A DNA stretch of 33,324 nt from Pseudomonas sp. RIT-562 (GCF_026241895.1 NZ_JAPJIV010000037.1:1-33324), one strand, 5' to 3'. Shown: positions 24,944 through 33,208, counted from the stretch's first letter. Translations and numbers: made by a program. Notes: a model not told the origin generated them from the sequence alone.

Positions 24944-25990
24944 ATGACATCCCCACAGCAACGCCTGCTCGGGCACTATCGCTACGATGCACTCGACCGT
25001 CTTATCAACCAATCCACAGTGGACGCGCCGCATCTTCAGCGCTTTTATTGTAAAAGTCGGTTGGCAACCGAAATCACGGGCGCATTGAGCTGCTCAGTCT
25101 TCCAGTGCGGTAAACAGCTATTGGCGCAGCAAAGCGGCGGTGATGGAAGCGACGCCAAGCTGGTTGCCACAGATCAACAACGCTCGGTATTGAGTATCCT
25201 GGACGTCAATCGAAGTAACCCTCTCGCGTATTCTCCTTACGGCCATCTGCCTACAGAAAACGGGTTGTTAAGTCTGTTGGGTTTCAATGGCGAACGACGT
25301 GACTCGATAACCGGACATTATTTGCTTGGGAACGGATATCGAACATTTAGTCCCGTGATAATGAGGTTCAATAGCCCTGACAGTCTGAGCCCGTTCGCAA
25401 CGGGCGGCATCAATCCATACGTTTATTGTTCGGGCGATCCAGTGAACTTCACGGACGCTTCGGGTCACTTTGGTGAGTGGTTATTTAAGAGAGTCAAGGG
25501 GTTTCTGGTAGGTGTGCCACGAAATGTACCTGTGAAGAACAGTCTCGAAGGGCTGAACTTCGACGCATTTCAGGAGGTCACCCGATACCTCAGTCGTGTC
25601 GACATGGATAATTTGGCATTAACTTCCAGGCAACTCAACAAGAACTCCCTGGATGCAGGGGTGAGTAACTTGAAGCAATACTTAAATTTCAAAGTAATCA
25701 CGCGCAATCCAGTAAAAGATCAACTTTCTTCTTCGCGAACATTGACGGTTCATGTGCAATCGGCGGTGGGGCCTGAAGCTGTTACTGTTAATCCTTTAAA
25801 TGGGGTAGGCAGCCACGCTTTCAAGAAGTTGAGCTCCAGGGTAGACGGATCTCGTACTTTGAATGAACATGTTCAGTCGGTGAGAGGGAAAGTAAAGTCT
25901 GATCTACCTAAAAACGCTGACGGTACCGCCGAAAATGAGGGTGAACTTAACGCTCTTTATGCGAGGCGCCTCTTAGCAGCGCTGAGATAA
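24944..25990 (+). CDS. Short Rhs-core protein with F-box-like segment, copy 1
   Basis: 348 aa. It begins with one YD-repeat-like unit (GHYRYDALDRLI) and then the Rhs-associated core (about 95-175), with LGFNGERRDSITGHYLLGNGYR and DPVNF. There is no PAAR domain, no repeat barrel and no signal peptide. After the core comes SLEGLNFDAFQEVTRYL..VDMDNLALTSRQLN (about 199-232). Its spacing of Leu, Asp and Ser-Arg resembles a eukaryotic F-box. A conserved tail includes GVGSHAFKKL. Base composition falls sharply after the core, unlike the neighbours, which suggests a transferred C-terminal module. GGAG lies five bases before ATG 24944. No immunity gene follows. Such short Rhs proteins are common in Pseudomonas; activity is unknown. 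Confidence 0.82.
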   Translation: MTSPQQRLLGHYRYDALDRLINQSTVDAPHLQRFYCKSRLATEITGALSCSVFQCGKQLLAQQSGGDGSDAKLVATDQQRSVLSILDVNRSNPLAYSPYGHLPTENGLLSLLGFNGERRDSITGHYLLGNGYRTFSPVIMRFNSPDSLSPFATGGINPYVYCSGDPVNFTDASGHFGEWLFKRVKGFLVGVPRNVPVKNSLEGLNFDAFQEVTRYLSRVDMDNLALTSRQLNKNSLDAGVSNLKQYLNFKVITRNPVKDQLSSSRTLTVHVQSAVGPEAVTVNPLNGVGSHAFKKLSSRVDGSRTLNEHVQSVRGKVKSDLPKNADGTAENEGELNALYARRLLAALR

Positions 25991-26018
25991 TGATTCCCGG
26001 GAATGTTATACGATTAAG

Positions 26019-26226
26019 ACTGCTCGCGATGGCGGAGTGTCAGCCAACCAATTCTCCAGCTGAAAGACCATCGCGAGCAGGCTCACTCCTACAGGGATCT
26101 GCAGCGCACACAAAACTTGTGCACCAGGCCGGTCAACTGTAGGAGCTGGCTTGCCAGCGATGGCGGAGTGTCAGCCAAACAATTCGTCAACTGGAAGACC
26201 TTCGCGGGCAAGCCGCGCTCCCACAG
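26019..26226. repeat. REPIN pair and direct repeat copy B upstream of Rhs gene 2
   Basis: REP arms at 26019-26035 (truncated) and 26068-26095 form one doublet; 26137-26166 and 26199-26226 form the second. The stretch 26026-26226 is the second copy of the ~200-bp direct repeat at 24614-24815. It fills most of the 354-nt gap between the two Rhs genes. The rest holds a 12-bp palindrome ATTCCCGGGAAT (25993-26004) after the first gene and no gene that I can support. Confidence 0.88.
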
Positions 26227-26344
26227 GTATTTCACCTCCACAGTGGTCGATACCCCCAAGAAACCTAGCAGTTCTGCTAGTTCACACCGCCTGTCTCTCG
26301 GCAGATACTCAAACTCTCAGACCTTGAAAGCTCAGACCACCCCA

Positions 26345-27433
26345 ATGTCTAATCAGCCACCTGCTTTACTCTGCCACTATCGCTATGATCCGCTGGATCG
26401 TCTGATCAATCACACCCTGCTGGATACACCCACGCTTCAGCGCTTTTACTGCAAAAGCCGTCTGGCCACTGAAATTCAGGGGGCCATGCAGCATTCCATC
26501 GTTCAGCACGGCGACCAGTTACTGGCGCAGCAACGGCGTGAGGGTGAAGTACTCGATAACACGCTACTGGCAACCGACCAGCAGCGCTCGATACTCAGTT
26601 CGCTAGATAAAGAATCACCTAATCAATCCATCGCCTACTCGCCCTACGGTCATCGTCCTCAGGGAAGTGGTTTATTCAGTCTATTAGGGTTTGCAGGTGA
26701 GCGCCCCGATCCTGTGACCGGGCATTATTTACTGGGTAATGGATATCGGGCGTTTAATCCAGTGTTGATGCGTTTTAACAGTCCGGACAATTTGAGCCCG
26801 TTCGGGCAAGGAGGTTTGAATTCGTATGTGTACTGTTCAGGCGATCCAGTTAACTTTGTGGATCCAGGGGGGCACGTTAAATTTTTTCGAACGTTAAGAC
26901 ATTTTCTTTCTCCTATAGAGAAAAATATTCCGCCGGTAAACTCGCTTGAAGGTCTCGATTACGATTCGTTTTCGAACATCGCTAAATTTCTCGATCAATC
27001 GGATATGGATAGCTTGGCAAAGACCTCGCGCCAGCTGAATGAGCACTCGGTGTTGGCCTCAGAATCGAATTTGAAGAGTTTTATAAACCGGCATAAGCGA
27101 AATGCTGATGGGGTTCCTGGGTACACCAGTTATCCTGAAGCTAATTCCAGTCATGCAAATCCGGATGGAACAATAAGTGAAATTAGGTACAGTATACAAG
27201 GCGTCGGTTCTTCTGCTTTTAAAAAACTGGATATAGGTATCGAAGGTACGCAAAGTCTGGGTATGCACAATGAAATGGTCCGGCGCAATCTTAGTCACAA
27301 GCTTGGTGCGCCATCCGCAGACGTTATGGGCGCGGCAGTTTATCTGCGGAAATTGAACGTCCAGCATGCAAATGTACTGCTAAGTGCGTTGGAAGAAAAT
27401 TCGTCGTCTATAAGAGGGCGACCGCGACAATGA
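26345..27433 (+). CDS. Short Rhs-core protein with F-box-like segment, copy 2
   Basis: 362 aa, a clear paralogue of copy 1 over its whole length. It has the YD-like start (CHYRYDPLDRLI), the Rhs core (LGFAGERPDPVTGHYLLGNGYR to DPVNFVDPGGH), then SLEGLDYDSFSNIAKFLDQSDMDSLAKTSRQLN at about 199-231, the same F-box-like pattern at the same position. The tail keeps GVGSSAFKKLDIGIEG. ATG 26345 is chosen by alignment with copy 1, although its ribosome-binding site is weak. An in-frame extension to 26117 would translate REP sequence and is unlikely. The C-terminal third is A/T-rich. No immunity gene is seen before the terminator at 27536. Confidence 0.82.
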   Translation: MSNQPPALLCHYRYDPLDRLINHTLLDTPTLQRFYCKSRLATEIQGAMQHSIVQHGDQLLAQQRREGEVLDNTLLATDQQRSILSSLDKESPNQSIAYSPYGHRPQGSGLFSLLGFAGERPDPVTGHYLLGNGYRAFNPVLMRFNSPDNLSPFGQGGLNSYVYCSGDPVNFVDPGGHVKFFRTLRHFLSPIEKNIPPVNSLEGLDYDSFSNIAKFLDQSDMDSLAKTSRQLNEHSVLASESNLKSFINRHKRNADGVPGYTSYPEANSSHANPDGTISEIRYSIQGVGSSAFKKLDIGIEGTQSLGMHNEMVRRNLSHKLGAPSADVMGAAVYLRKLNVQHANVLLSALEENSSSIRGRPRQ

Positions 27434-27535
27434 TAATTTCGTATGTTGCGATCTGCCACGCACCGAAGTATCGATCGCACTAGTCTTGATATAGGGAGTA
27501 GCTGTTTCGCTTGCCCCTAAAGAAGCGCAACATCT

Positions 27536-27569
27536 AAAAAAACCGCGACCCTTGGGCCGCGGTTTTTTT
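27536..27569. terminator. Bidirectional intrinsic terminator
   Basis: A run of A, then AACCGCG-ACCC-TT-GGGC-CGCGGTT, then seven T. The stem has one mismatch and is flanked by A and T tracts on both sides. It would end the csgA transcript on the minus strand, 13 nt after its stop, and the second Rhs transcript on the plus strand. The 100 nt between the Rhs stop and this site hold nothing recognisable. Confidence 0.92.
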
Positions 27570-27581
27570 ACGCCGACACAC

Positions 27582-29030
27582 TCACTGCTGCAAAACAGTC
27601 GCCTGGTTAGCCCCCCCAAACTGCTGCACATTCGCCATCTGCGCCACGCCACTCTGGTCGACATTGGCAATGTTCCCCGTCCCGCCCTGGGTCACATACG
27701 CGACGTTCATAGTGTCAGCCTGTTTGACGGTGATCTGGTTGTCACTGCCGTACATCTGCGTGGTAAACGCCTGGTTGCCAATGCCCGACTGGTCGAACTC
27801 GGCACTGTTGCCGGTGCCGTTGGACGTGCCCTGGATCAGGTTGGTGGTGCCGCGCTGGTCGGCGATGAGAATGTTGTCGCTGCCGTTCTGGTCGAAGTAC
27901 AACTCGTTGTAGGACTCGGCCTGGCTGACGGTGGTCTTGTTGCCCATGCCGCTCTGGTTGGTGGTCATGATGTGGCCGGCGCCGTCCTGGGTGAAGTTGG
28001 CGACGTTGCCATTGCCGGTTTGGTTGACCGTGGCGCGCTGGTTGGTGCCGAACTGGCCGCCGGACTGTGGGCCTTTCCAGTTACTGGCGTAGACCTTGTT
28101 TTCGTTACCCACCGAGTTGGCATTGAGCACGTGGCTGTCGCCGCTCTGGTAGGTGAAGTGGATGTTGTTGGTGCCTTGCTGGTAAAGCGCCAGGGTCGAG
28201 CCGACGGATTCGAACTGGTCGGCATAGAGGGCGTTGAGGTCGCCGACCTGCAGCACCTGGGCATAGTTGTTTTGACCAAAACTCTGGTCGACGATGCTTT
28301 CGTTGGCCTGCCCGTACTGATCGACGATAACCTGGCTGGCGGCTTGGCCGAACTGCCAGACTTCGCTGCCGTTCATGTCGCCGAACTGGCTGATGGTCAC
28401 GGTGCCGCCGACGCCACTGCGTTGATCGCCGTAGGCATAGTTCTCACTGCCGTTCTGGTTGATCGCGATCTGCCCGCCCGAGTGGCCGACTTGTTCGGCG
28501 GTGCCGGAGTTAATGGTGCCGTACTGAGTCACGGTAGCGATGTTCCCGTCGCCGGGCTCCATCTGTTCGATGTTGGCCTCGTTGCCGTCACCCATTTGAA
28601 AGGTATGGCCCGAGGAGCTTTGCTGACTGTCCTGGTAGATGAACGAGAAGTTGCCGCCACCTTGTTGCTGCTGCAACGCTTGGTTGCCGTTCACGCCAAT
28701 GGACTGGCTGGCATGGCTGACGTTGAACGTACCGACCTGTTGTTGGACGATGGTGCTGCCGTCCTCGAACAGTTGCTCGGCGTAGCCGGCGTTGTAATCA
28801 CCGACCTGGTTCTGGTCGATGGTGCTGGTGGCAGTGTCCTGCACCGCCATCGCGTCGTTACCCTGGCCGAACTGCTGCTGGGTCGAGCTGCTGAATGAGG
28901 CCTGCGACTGCTTCACGTTGGCGATGTTGGCATCACCGAATTGGCGCTGGGTCGAGACACTGTCGTCGGCCATGGCCTGGGCACTGACAATGACCAGGAT
29001 GGCGGCGGTGAGGGGCGTCAGTTTGAACAT
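27582..29030 (-). CDS. csgA: Very large curlin-repeat fibre subunit (CsgA-like)
   Basis: 482 aa against about 150 aa for E. coli CsgA. A signal peptide (cleavage near AMA, about residue 21) is followed by about 18-20 tandem units of about 22 residues. They follow the curlin pattern Q-x-G-x2-N-x-A-x3-Q (for example QFGDANIANVKQ, QSGMGNKTTVSQ, QGGTGNIANVDQ, QFGGANQATVLQQ). Units near 100-120 and 320-345 are less regular. Very Gln/Asn/Gly-rich and nearly Cys-free, as expected for a functional amyloid exported through CsgG. GGAGG lies seven bases before the ATG. It follows a csgB-like gene as in the csgBA operon and ends at a strong terminator. Confidence 0.93.
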   Translation of the reverse strand: MFKLTPLTAAILVIVSAQAMADDSVSTQRQFGDANIANVKQSQASFSSSTQQQFGQGNDAMAVQDTATSTIDQNQVGDYNAGYAEQLFEDGSTIVQQQVGTFNVSHASQSIGVNGNQALQQQQGGGNFSFIYQDSQQSSSGHTFQMGDGNEANIEQMEPGDGNIATVTQYGTINSGTAEQVGHSGGQIAINQNGSENYAYGDQRSGVGGTVTISQFGDMNGSEVWQFGQAASQVIVDQYGQANESIVDQSFGQNNYAQVLQVGDLNALYADQFESVGSTLALYQQGTNNIHFTYQSGDSHVLNANSVGNENKVYASNWKGPQSGGQFGTNQRATVNQTGNGNVANFTQDGAGHIMTTNQSGMGNKTTVSQAESYNELYFDQNGSDNILIADQRGTTNLIQGTSNGTGNSAEFDQSGIGNQAFTTQMYGSDNQITVKQADTMNVAYVTQGGTGNIANVDQSGVAQMANVQQFGGANQATVLQQ

Positions 29031-29057
29031 GATGAAACCTCCGGGTAGTGCAGTGCT

Positions 29058-29519
29058 TTAGCGATATTGTTTGACCGAAACGCTCATGCCATTGCCCGAC
29101 TGGGTGACGGCGCTGGAGAGCCCCGCGCCGGCCTGGTCGATGGTCGCGTCGTTGTTGTTGCCGTTCTGGGATATCTGCGCGCGGTTGTGGCTGCCGGTCT
29201 GGGTGATGCCGGCGTTGTTGCCCGAACCTTGCTGGGTGATCAGTGCCATCAGGTCGTTGCCTTGTTGAAGGATGAACGCCTCCTGATTGCTGCCCGACTG
29301 GACGATGCTGCCGAGCAACGACTGGCCGTTCTGTTGCAGCAGCGCGACGTTGGCCTGGCCGTTCTGGTCAATCAGCGCCTGCTGGCCAATCGGCGGTGGC
29401 AGCTCGCCGAGGTCGGCGCCAGGTGCCAGGTCGTCGTTGTCCATCAGGTCGTCTGCGCGCACGCCTGCGCTGCTGCAGAGCAGAAGCAGGCAGAGCAGGG
29501 CGGCGGTCGACGTTTTCAT
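29058..29519 (-). CDS. csgB: Curlin nucleator-like minor subunit (CsgB-like)
   Basis: 153 aa, the length of E. coli CsgB. A signal peptide (cleavage near VRA, about 22) is followed by an acidic, Pro-containing N-terminal segment (DDLMDNDDLAPGADLGELPPP) and about five curlin units (QNGQANVALLQQ, QQGSGNNAGITQ, QTGSHNRAQISQ, QNGNNNDATIDQ, QSGNGMSVSVKQ). The basic end KQYR recalls the charged last repeat of CsgB that binds the cell surface. AGGA lies seven bases before ATG 29519. It precedes the large csgA-like gene by 27 nt. It probably nucleates the fibre. Confidence 0.9.
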   Translation of the reverse strand: MKTSTAALLCLLLLCSSAGVRADDLMDNDDLAPGADLGELPPPIGQQALIDQNGQANVALLQQNGQSLLGSIVQSGSNQEAFILQQGNDLMALITQQGSGNNAGITQTGSHNRAQISQNGNNNDATIDQAGAGLSSAVTQSGNGMSVSVKQYR

Positions 29520-29545
29520 GGCGTTGTCCTGTGAGAAGAGGCCGG

Positions 29546-29572
29546 CCCCGTCAACTCCAGGAGTTGACGGGG
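29546..29572. repeat. Perfect 13-bp inverted repeat between orf748 and csgB
   Basis: CCCCGTCAACTCC-A-GGAGTTGACGGGG. In RNA it would fold into a stable hairpin just after the 748-aa gene on the minus strand. No T tract follows on that strand, so it may be a processing or attenuation site that sets the ratio of the upstream proteins to CsgB/CsgA, rather than a full terminator. Confidence 0.75.
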
Positions 29573-29579
29573 CGAGGGC

Positions 29580-31826
29580 TCAGTTCGCCGTTACCGACAC
29601 CGAACGCACGGTGCCCTGGGACGAAGTGATGGTGGCTGTCGGGTTCGCCGACGGGATCACCGTGGTGCTGTTGCTGACCGTCAACCGCCAGCGGCCGGTG
29701 ACGGGAACCGTGGTAGTACCCAGGGTCACCAGGCCCGTCGGGGTGCTGACCTGAACGGTGATGGTGTTGCCGGTGATCACCGAACTGGTCCCGGCGAAGT
29801 CCCAGGTGAAGCGGTTGTTGGAGCGTGCCGACACCGTGGCCGCCGTCACCGCGAAGTTCTCCGCAGCAGGCCGTGGCGAGACTTGCACGGTGACCGTCGC
29901 CGGGGCCGCTGACACAGCACCGAAGCTGTCCCGGGCGAAGTAGGTGAAGGTCGTGGTGAAAGCCGTGGTGACGGTGGCCGGTGGGGTGTAGGTCAGTACC
30001 GTGCCGTTGCTGCTGACACTGCCGCGACCTACCGGTGGTTGGCTGAAGCTGGCGACGGCCAGCGGCAGGTTGCCTTCCGGATCGGTATCGTTGGCCAGCA
30101 CGCTGATCGGTACCGCCACACCCAGGGTTGCAATGGCATCGTTGACGGCCACCGGTGCCTGGTTAGGCGCCACGGTGATGGTCACGGTCGCCGCAGCGGT
30201 CGAGGCCAGGCCTTTGATGTCTTGCGCCTTGTAGGTGAAGGTGGTGGTCAGCGGAGCGTTGACCACCGCAGGTGGGGTGTAGATCACCGCCGCCGCGCCG
30301 CTCAATGCCACGGTGCCCTGGTTCGCCGCCGGTTGAGTCAGCGCGGTGATGCTCAGCGGCGTGTCGCCATCGGGGTCACTGTCGTTGGTCAGCAGGTTGA
30401 GCGTGATAGGTACGCCAAAGCTGGTACTGCCGCTGTCGGCGACGGCCAGCGGAGGCTGGTTTTCGCCGGAGTTCGGCGCGCTGCCAACCACCACGACTGG
30501 CTCGGTGTCACTGCCCCCCGCTGCGGATTTCACCGTGACGGTGGCGGGTGGCTGGGTCAGGTCGGCGATGGTGATTTTCTGCAGGGTGCCGGATTTCGAC
30601 AGGCGTCCATAGCCTTGCGCAACCATGTCCGGAATGGCGACTTCATCGGTGGAGGTGGCCTCGATCAACAGGCTGTGGTTGGCCCAGTTGTAGCGAGCGG
30701 TCTGGATTTTCACCACGTCGGTGAGTTTGCGCGAGACCGCCGTCGGCCGGGTGGTGCCTGCCGGGTTGGAGGCGGTGACCACTACCACTGGAGGCACCGG
30801 ACCATTGGCCTGGCGCTGGCCGAAAAACTGCCCGGTGTTATCGCCCAGCAGCGTGGTCTGGCAGGGCGACAGCGGTGGGCCGGGAACCAGCGCCACGCTT
30901 TCGCGGAAGCACAGGGACGAGCCGTTGCCGGCCTTGGCGAACACTTCGACGCGCACGTTGCTGTTGCCGCCCGAGGTGGTGCGCCGGTAGGTCGCGCGGT
31001 CGACTTCGACCGGGGTTTGCGCACGGGCGTCAAGCACCTTGCCGGCCACGGTGAAGAGGTTGGTCTGAATGACCCCGGCCGGTCCGGACACCCGCAGGAA
31101 GTTGGTGTCATTCGGGCTGCCGGTGACCTGCTCGGTGAGGTTCGGGTCGCCGACAAAGGTTTCCACGGCGCCGGTGTCCGGGTTCACCTCGGTGTAGGGG
31201 CCGTTGATGCTGCGCAGGAATGGCCCGATGTTGCCCCCGACCGCACCGGTGAAGTTACCCGGTGCGCCGATGCCGATGTCGCGGGTGATGTTGATCGCCC
31301 GCCGGCCAGGAGCCGTCACGTTGACTGTTTCCACACCGTACGGGTGGGTGATGGTGTACACGCCGGCAGTGGGAATGTTCACCCGGATGCGAATCCGCGC
31401 AAAGCTCTGCTGGTCGCCATCGACCGGATTCTCCGAGGCGAATGCCGCTTCAATCCCGGCCACGTAGGCGTCTACACCATAGCCTGCACCGTTATTGGGA
31501 ATGGCCGTTTCGGCGAGAAACCAGAAGGCTTCAGGTGGCCAGTTGTCCGGGAACACCATGGGTTGGGTGTCGTCATAGATACCCGGTTCGGGCAGCAGGG
31601 TGCACATGTAGGCCGGCGGGACCGAGGCCGGTACCCGAGAGCTCGCGGCCCGGGACTGGCACAGTTCCATCGAAAGCTGATTGTTGTCCTGATACCACAT
31701 GGGGAATTTCCCCGTGGCAAATGTGTAAGGGCCCGGGTCGACGGCGGCGAGTTGCGCGAACGCGCTGCCGGACAGCGATAGAGTCAGTCCCAGGGCGTTG
31801 AGCGCCAGGCGTGGCCAATTATTCAT
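29580..31826 (-). CDS. Secreted protein of unknown function with two cadherin/Ig-like repeats
   Basis: 748 aa. A signal peptide ends at AFA (about residue 21). Residues about 22-445 form a domain I do not recognise, shared with the neighbouring 448-aa protein: AVDPGPY at the mature start, WYQD, two spaced Cys (CQSRA..YMC), ITHPYGV, PGRRAINITRDIGIG, GPFLRSINGPYTE and FVGDPNLTE. After a GGSDTEPVVVV joint come two Ig/cadherin-like repeats (about 454-553 and 554-647), each with an LxNDxDPxGx calcium-type motif, then a ~100-residue beta-rich tail. AGGAGG precedes ATG 31826. It is transcribed with the 448-aa gene and before csgBA. Likely a surface or matrix protein, possibly cargo of the Xcm machine; this is inference. 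Confidence 0.8.
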   Translation of the reverse strand: MNNWPRLALNALGLTLSLSGSAFAQLAAVDPGPYTFATGKFPMWYQDNNQLSMELCQSRAASSRVPASVPPAYMCTLLPEPGIYDDTQPMVFPDNWPPEAFWFLAETAIPNNGAGYGVDAYVAGIEAAFASENPVDGDQQSFARIRIRVNIPTAGVYTITHPYGVETVNVTAPGRRAINITRDIGIGAPGNFTGAVGGNIGPFLRSINGPYTEVNPDTGAVETFVGDPNLTEQVTGSPNDTNFLRVSGPAGVIQTNLFTVAGKVLDARAQTPVEVDRATYRRTTSGGNSNVRVEVFAKAGNGSSLCFRESVALVPGPPLSPCQTTLLGDNTGQFFGQRQANGPVPPVVVVTASNPAGTTRPTAVSRKLTDVVKIQTARYNWANHSLLIEATSTDEVAIPDMVAQGYGRLSKSGTLQKITIADLTQPPATVTVKSAAGGSDTEPVVVVGSAPNSGENQPPLAVADSGSTSFGVPITLNLLTNDSDPDGDTPLSITALTQPAANQGTVALSGAAAVIYTPPAVVNAPLTTTFTYKAQDIKGLASTAAATVTITVAPNQAPVAVNDAIATLGVAVPISVLANDTDPEGNLPLAVASFSQPPVGRGSVSSNGTVLTYTPPATVTTAFTTTFTYFARDSFGAVSAAPATVTVQVSPRPAAENFAVTAATVSARSNNRFTWDFAGTSSVITGNTITVQVSTPTGLVTLGTTTVPVTGRWRLTVSNSTTVIPSANPTATITSSQGTVRSVSVTAN

Positions 31827-31861
31827 GATGCCTCCTGATGAGGATCTGGGCATGTGGGCGT

Positions 31862-33208
31862 TCATTGCACGATGACCACTTCTTCGGTGTCGCTGCCGCC
31901 ATTGGATGACGTCACACGAACCCGGGACGGTGGAATCGGCGAGATACCGGTGGCCAGGGTTTTCACCGCGCCTTCGCCACTGAGGGCGCCGATGGCGGCA
32001 CCGCTGCCTGACGTTGCCGTGAGCACTGGCGGCGAAGTTTCGTCGCTGGTGGAGGCCACGAGGGTCAGTTGCCCGGAACTCAGGCTGTACTCGGCCCGCT
32101 GGATCACCACCAGGTCGGTCAGTGCCATGGGCAGGGTGGTCGGCGTGCTGCTTGGAATGGCCAGGTGGTTATCGGCGGTCACTTGCAAGGTGGTTGGCAA
32201 GGTCGGGTTGACCGACGACTGCGCGTACCAGTTGCCGGTGGTGTCGGCTTCACTCAGGGTCAGCACCGGGGTGCTGCTGGTCAGGGTCACGGCGGCCGGC
32301 GGGGGCGGCGCCATGACGAATACGTCTTGCTGGGCCACCGGCGCACTTTCACCCGCTTTGCGCGAGTAGGTGCTGCGCTGCGCAATCAACGGAGTCGGGC
32401 GCACCACGGTCGATAATTTGCCCGAGATCGAAAACAGCGTGGTGCGCAGGTCCAGGCCGTTGGGACCTTCGATGCGCACGAAGTTGGTGTTGAAGGGGCT
32501 GCCGGTAACGGCCTCCGTGAGGTTGGGATCGCCGACGAACTGTTCGGCACTGCCGGTCAGTGGATTCGTCTCGGTATAGGGGCCATTGACGCTACGCAGG
32601 AAAGGCCCGACATCACCCTTGAGGGCGCCGTCGTAGGTTTTCGGCGAACCGATGCCGATGTCCCGGGTCATGTTGATCGCCCGTCTCCCGGGGGTGTCGA
32701 TGTTGAACACATCGACGCCGTAGGGGTGGGTGATCACATAGGTGCCGGCGGTTGGCACGTCGACGCGAATTCGCACTCGGGCAAAGCTGACCTGGTCACC
32801 TTCCACCGGTTCTTCGGCGGCGAAGGCGGCCTCGATGGCAGTGCCAAATGACAGGTCAATGCCCCGCGCGGCATCGACGATCGCGGCGTCGGCGGTGAAC
32901 CAGAATGCTTCATCCGGGAAGTTGGTGGGGAAGACGATTGGCTGCGCATCGTCAAACACCCCGGGGGTGGGCAACAGGTTGCACATGTAGGTCGGCGCGC
33001 CCGGTGCGCCGGGAACGCGAGTACTCACCGCCTTGGACAGACACAGGTCGAGGGTTCGACCGTGGGTGTCCTGGTACCAGGCGGCGAAGCCACCGTTGCC
33101 TGGTAGATAGGGGCCGGGATCGACCGCAAACAGCGCCGCCTGGGCGACGCCTTGAGCCAGAGCACTGACGACCAGGGCGGCCGCCGTTTTGGACAGTAAA
33201 GGGTGCAT
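31862..33208 (-). CDS. Secreted protein of unknown function, paralogue of the next gene's N-terminal domain
   Basis: 448 aa with a signal peptide ending at AQA (about residue 24) and the same mature start, FAVDPGPY. It aligns with residues about 22-445 of the 748-aa protein: WYQD, CLSKA..YMC, AFWF, FARVRIRVDVPTAGTY, ITHPYGV, PGRRAINMTRDIGIG, GPFLRSVNGPYTE and FVGDPNLTE. It ends with GGSDTEEVVIV, so it lacks the Ig repeats and tail. I do not recognise the domain. GAGGGA lies six bases before ATG 33208; an in-frame extension to 33283 would run through the predicted promoter. It is first in a minus-strand operon leading to csgBA, 35 nt before the 748-aa gene. Confidence 0.8.
   Translation of the reverse strand: MHPLLSKTAAALVVSALAQGVAQAALFAVDPGPYLPGNGGFAAWYQDTHGRTLDLCLSKAVSTRVPGAPGAPTYMCNLLPTPGVFDDAQPIVFPTNFPDEAFWFTADAAIVDAARGIDLSFGTAIEAAFAAEEPVEGDQVSFARVRIRVDVPTAGTYVITHPYGVDVFNIDTPGRRAINMTRDIGIGSPKTYDGALKGDVGPFLRSVNGPYTETNPLTGSAEQFVGDPNLTEAVTGSPFNTNFVRIEGPNGLDLRTTLFSISGKLSTVVRPTPLIAQRSTYSRKAGESAPVAQQDVFVMAPPPPAAVTLTSSTPVLTLSEADTTGNWYAQSSVNPTLPTTLQVTADNHLAIPSSTPTTLPMALTDLVVIQRAEYSLSSGQLTLVASTSDETSPPVLTATSGSGAAIGALSGEGAVKTLATGISPIPPSRVRVTSSNGGSDTEEVVIVQ

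Noticed and set aside
25993..26004. 12-bp palindrome ATTCCCGGGAAT after the first Rhs gene
   Set aside because: Too short, without loop or T tract, to call a terminator or operator.
27552..28898. Open frame antisense to the csgA-like gene with a repetitive Val/Leu/Asp-rich product
   Set aside because: Its repeats simply mirror the curlin repeats. The sense strand has a signal peptide, a good ribosome-binding site and a terminator.
27582..29030. Regularly spaced repeats that might suggest a CRISPR array
   Set aside because: The repeats are degenerate 66-nt coding units in frame, giving curlin repeats, with no constant repeat and unique spacers.
30039..31781. Open frame antisense to the 748-aa secreted protein
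   Set aside because: No domain or start signal; the sense strand has a signal peptide, AGGAGG and a conserved paralogue.
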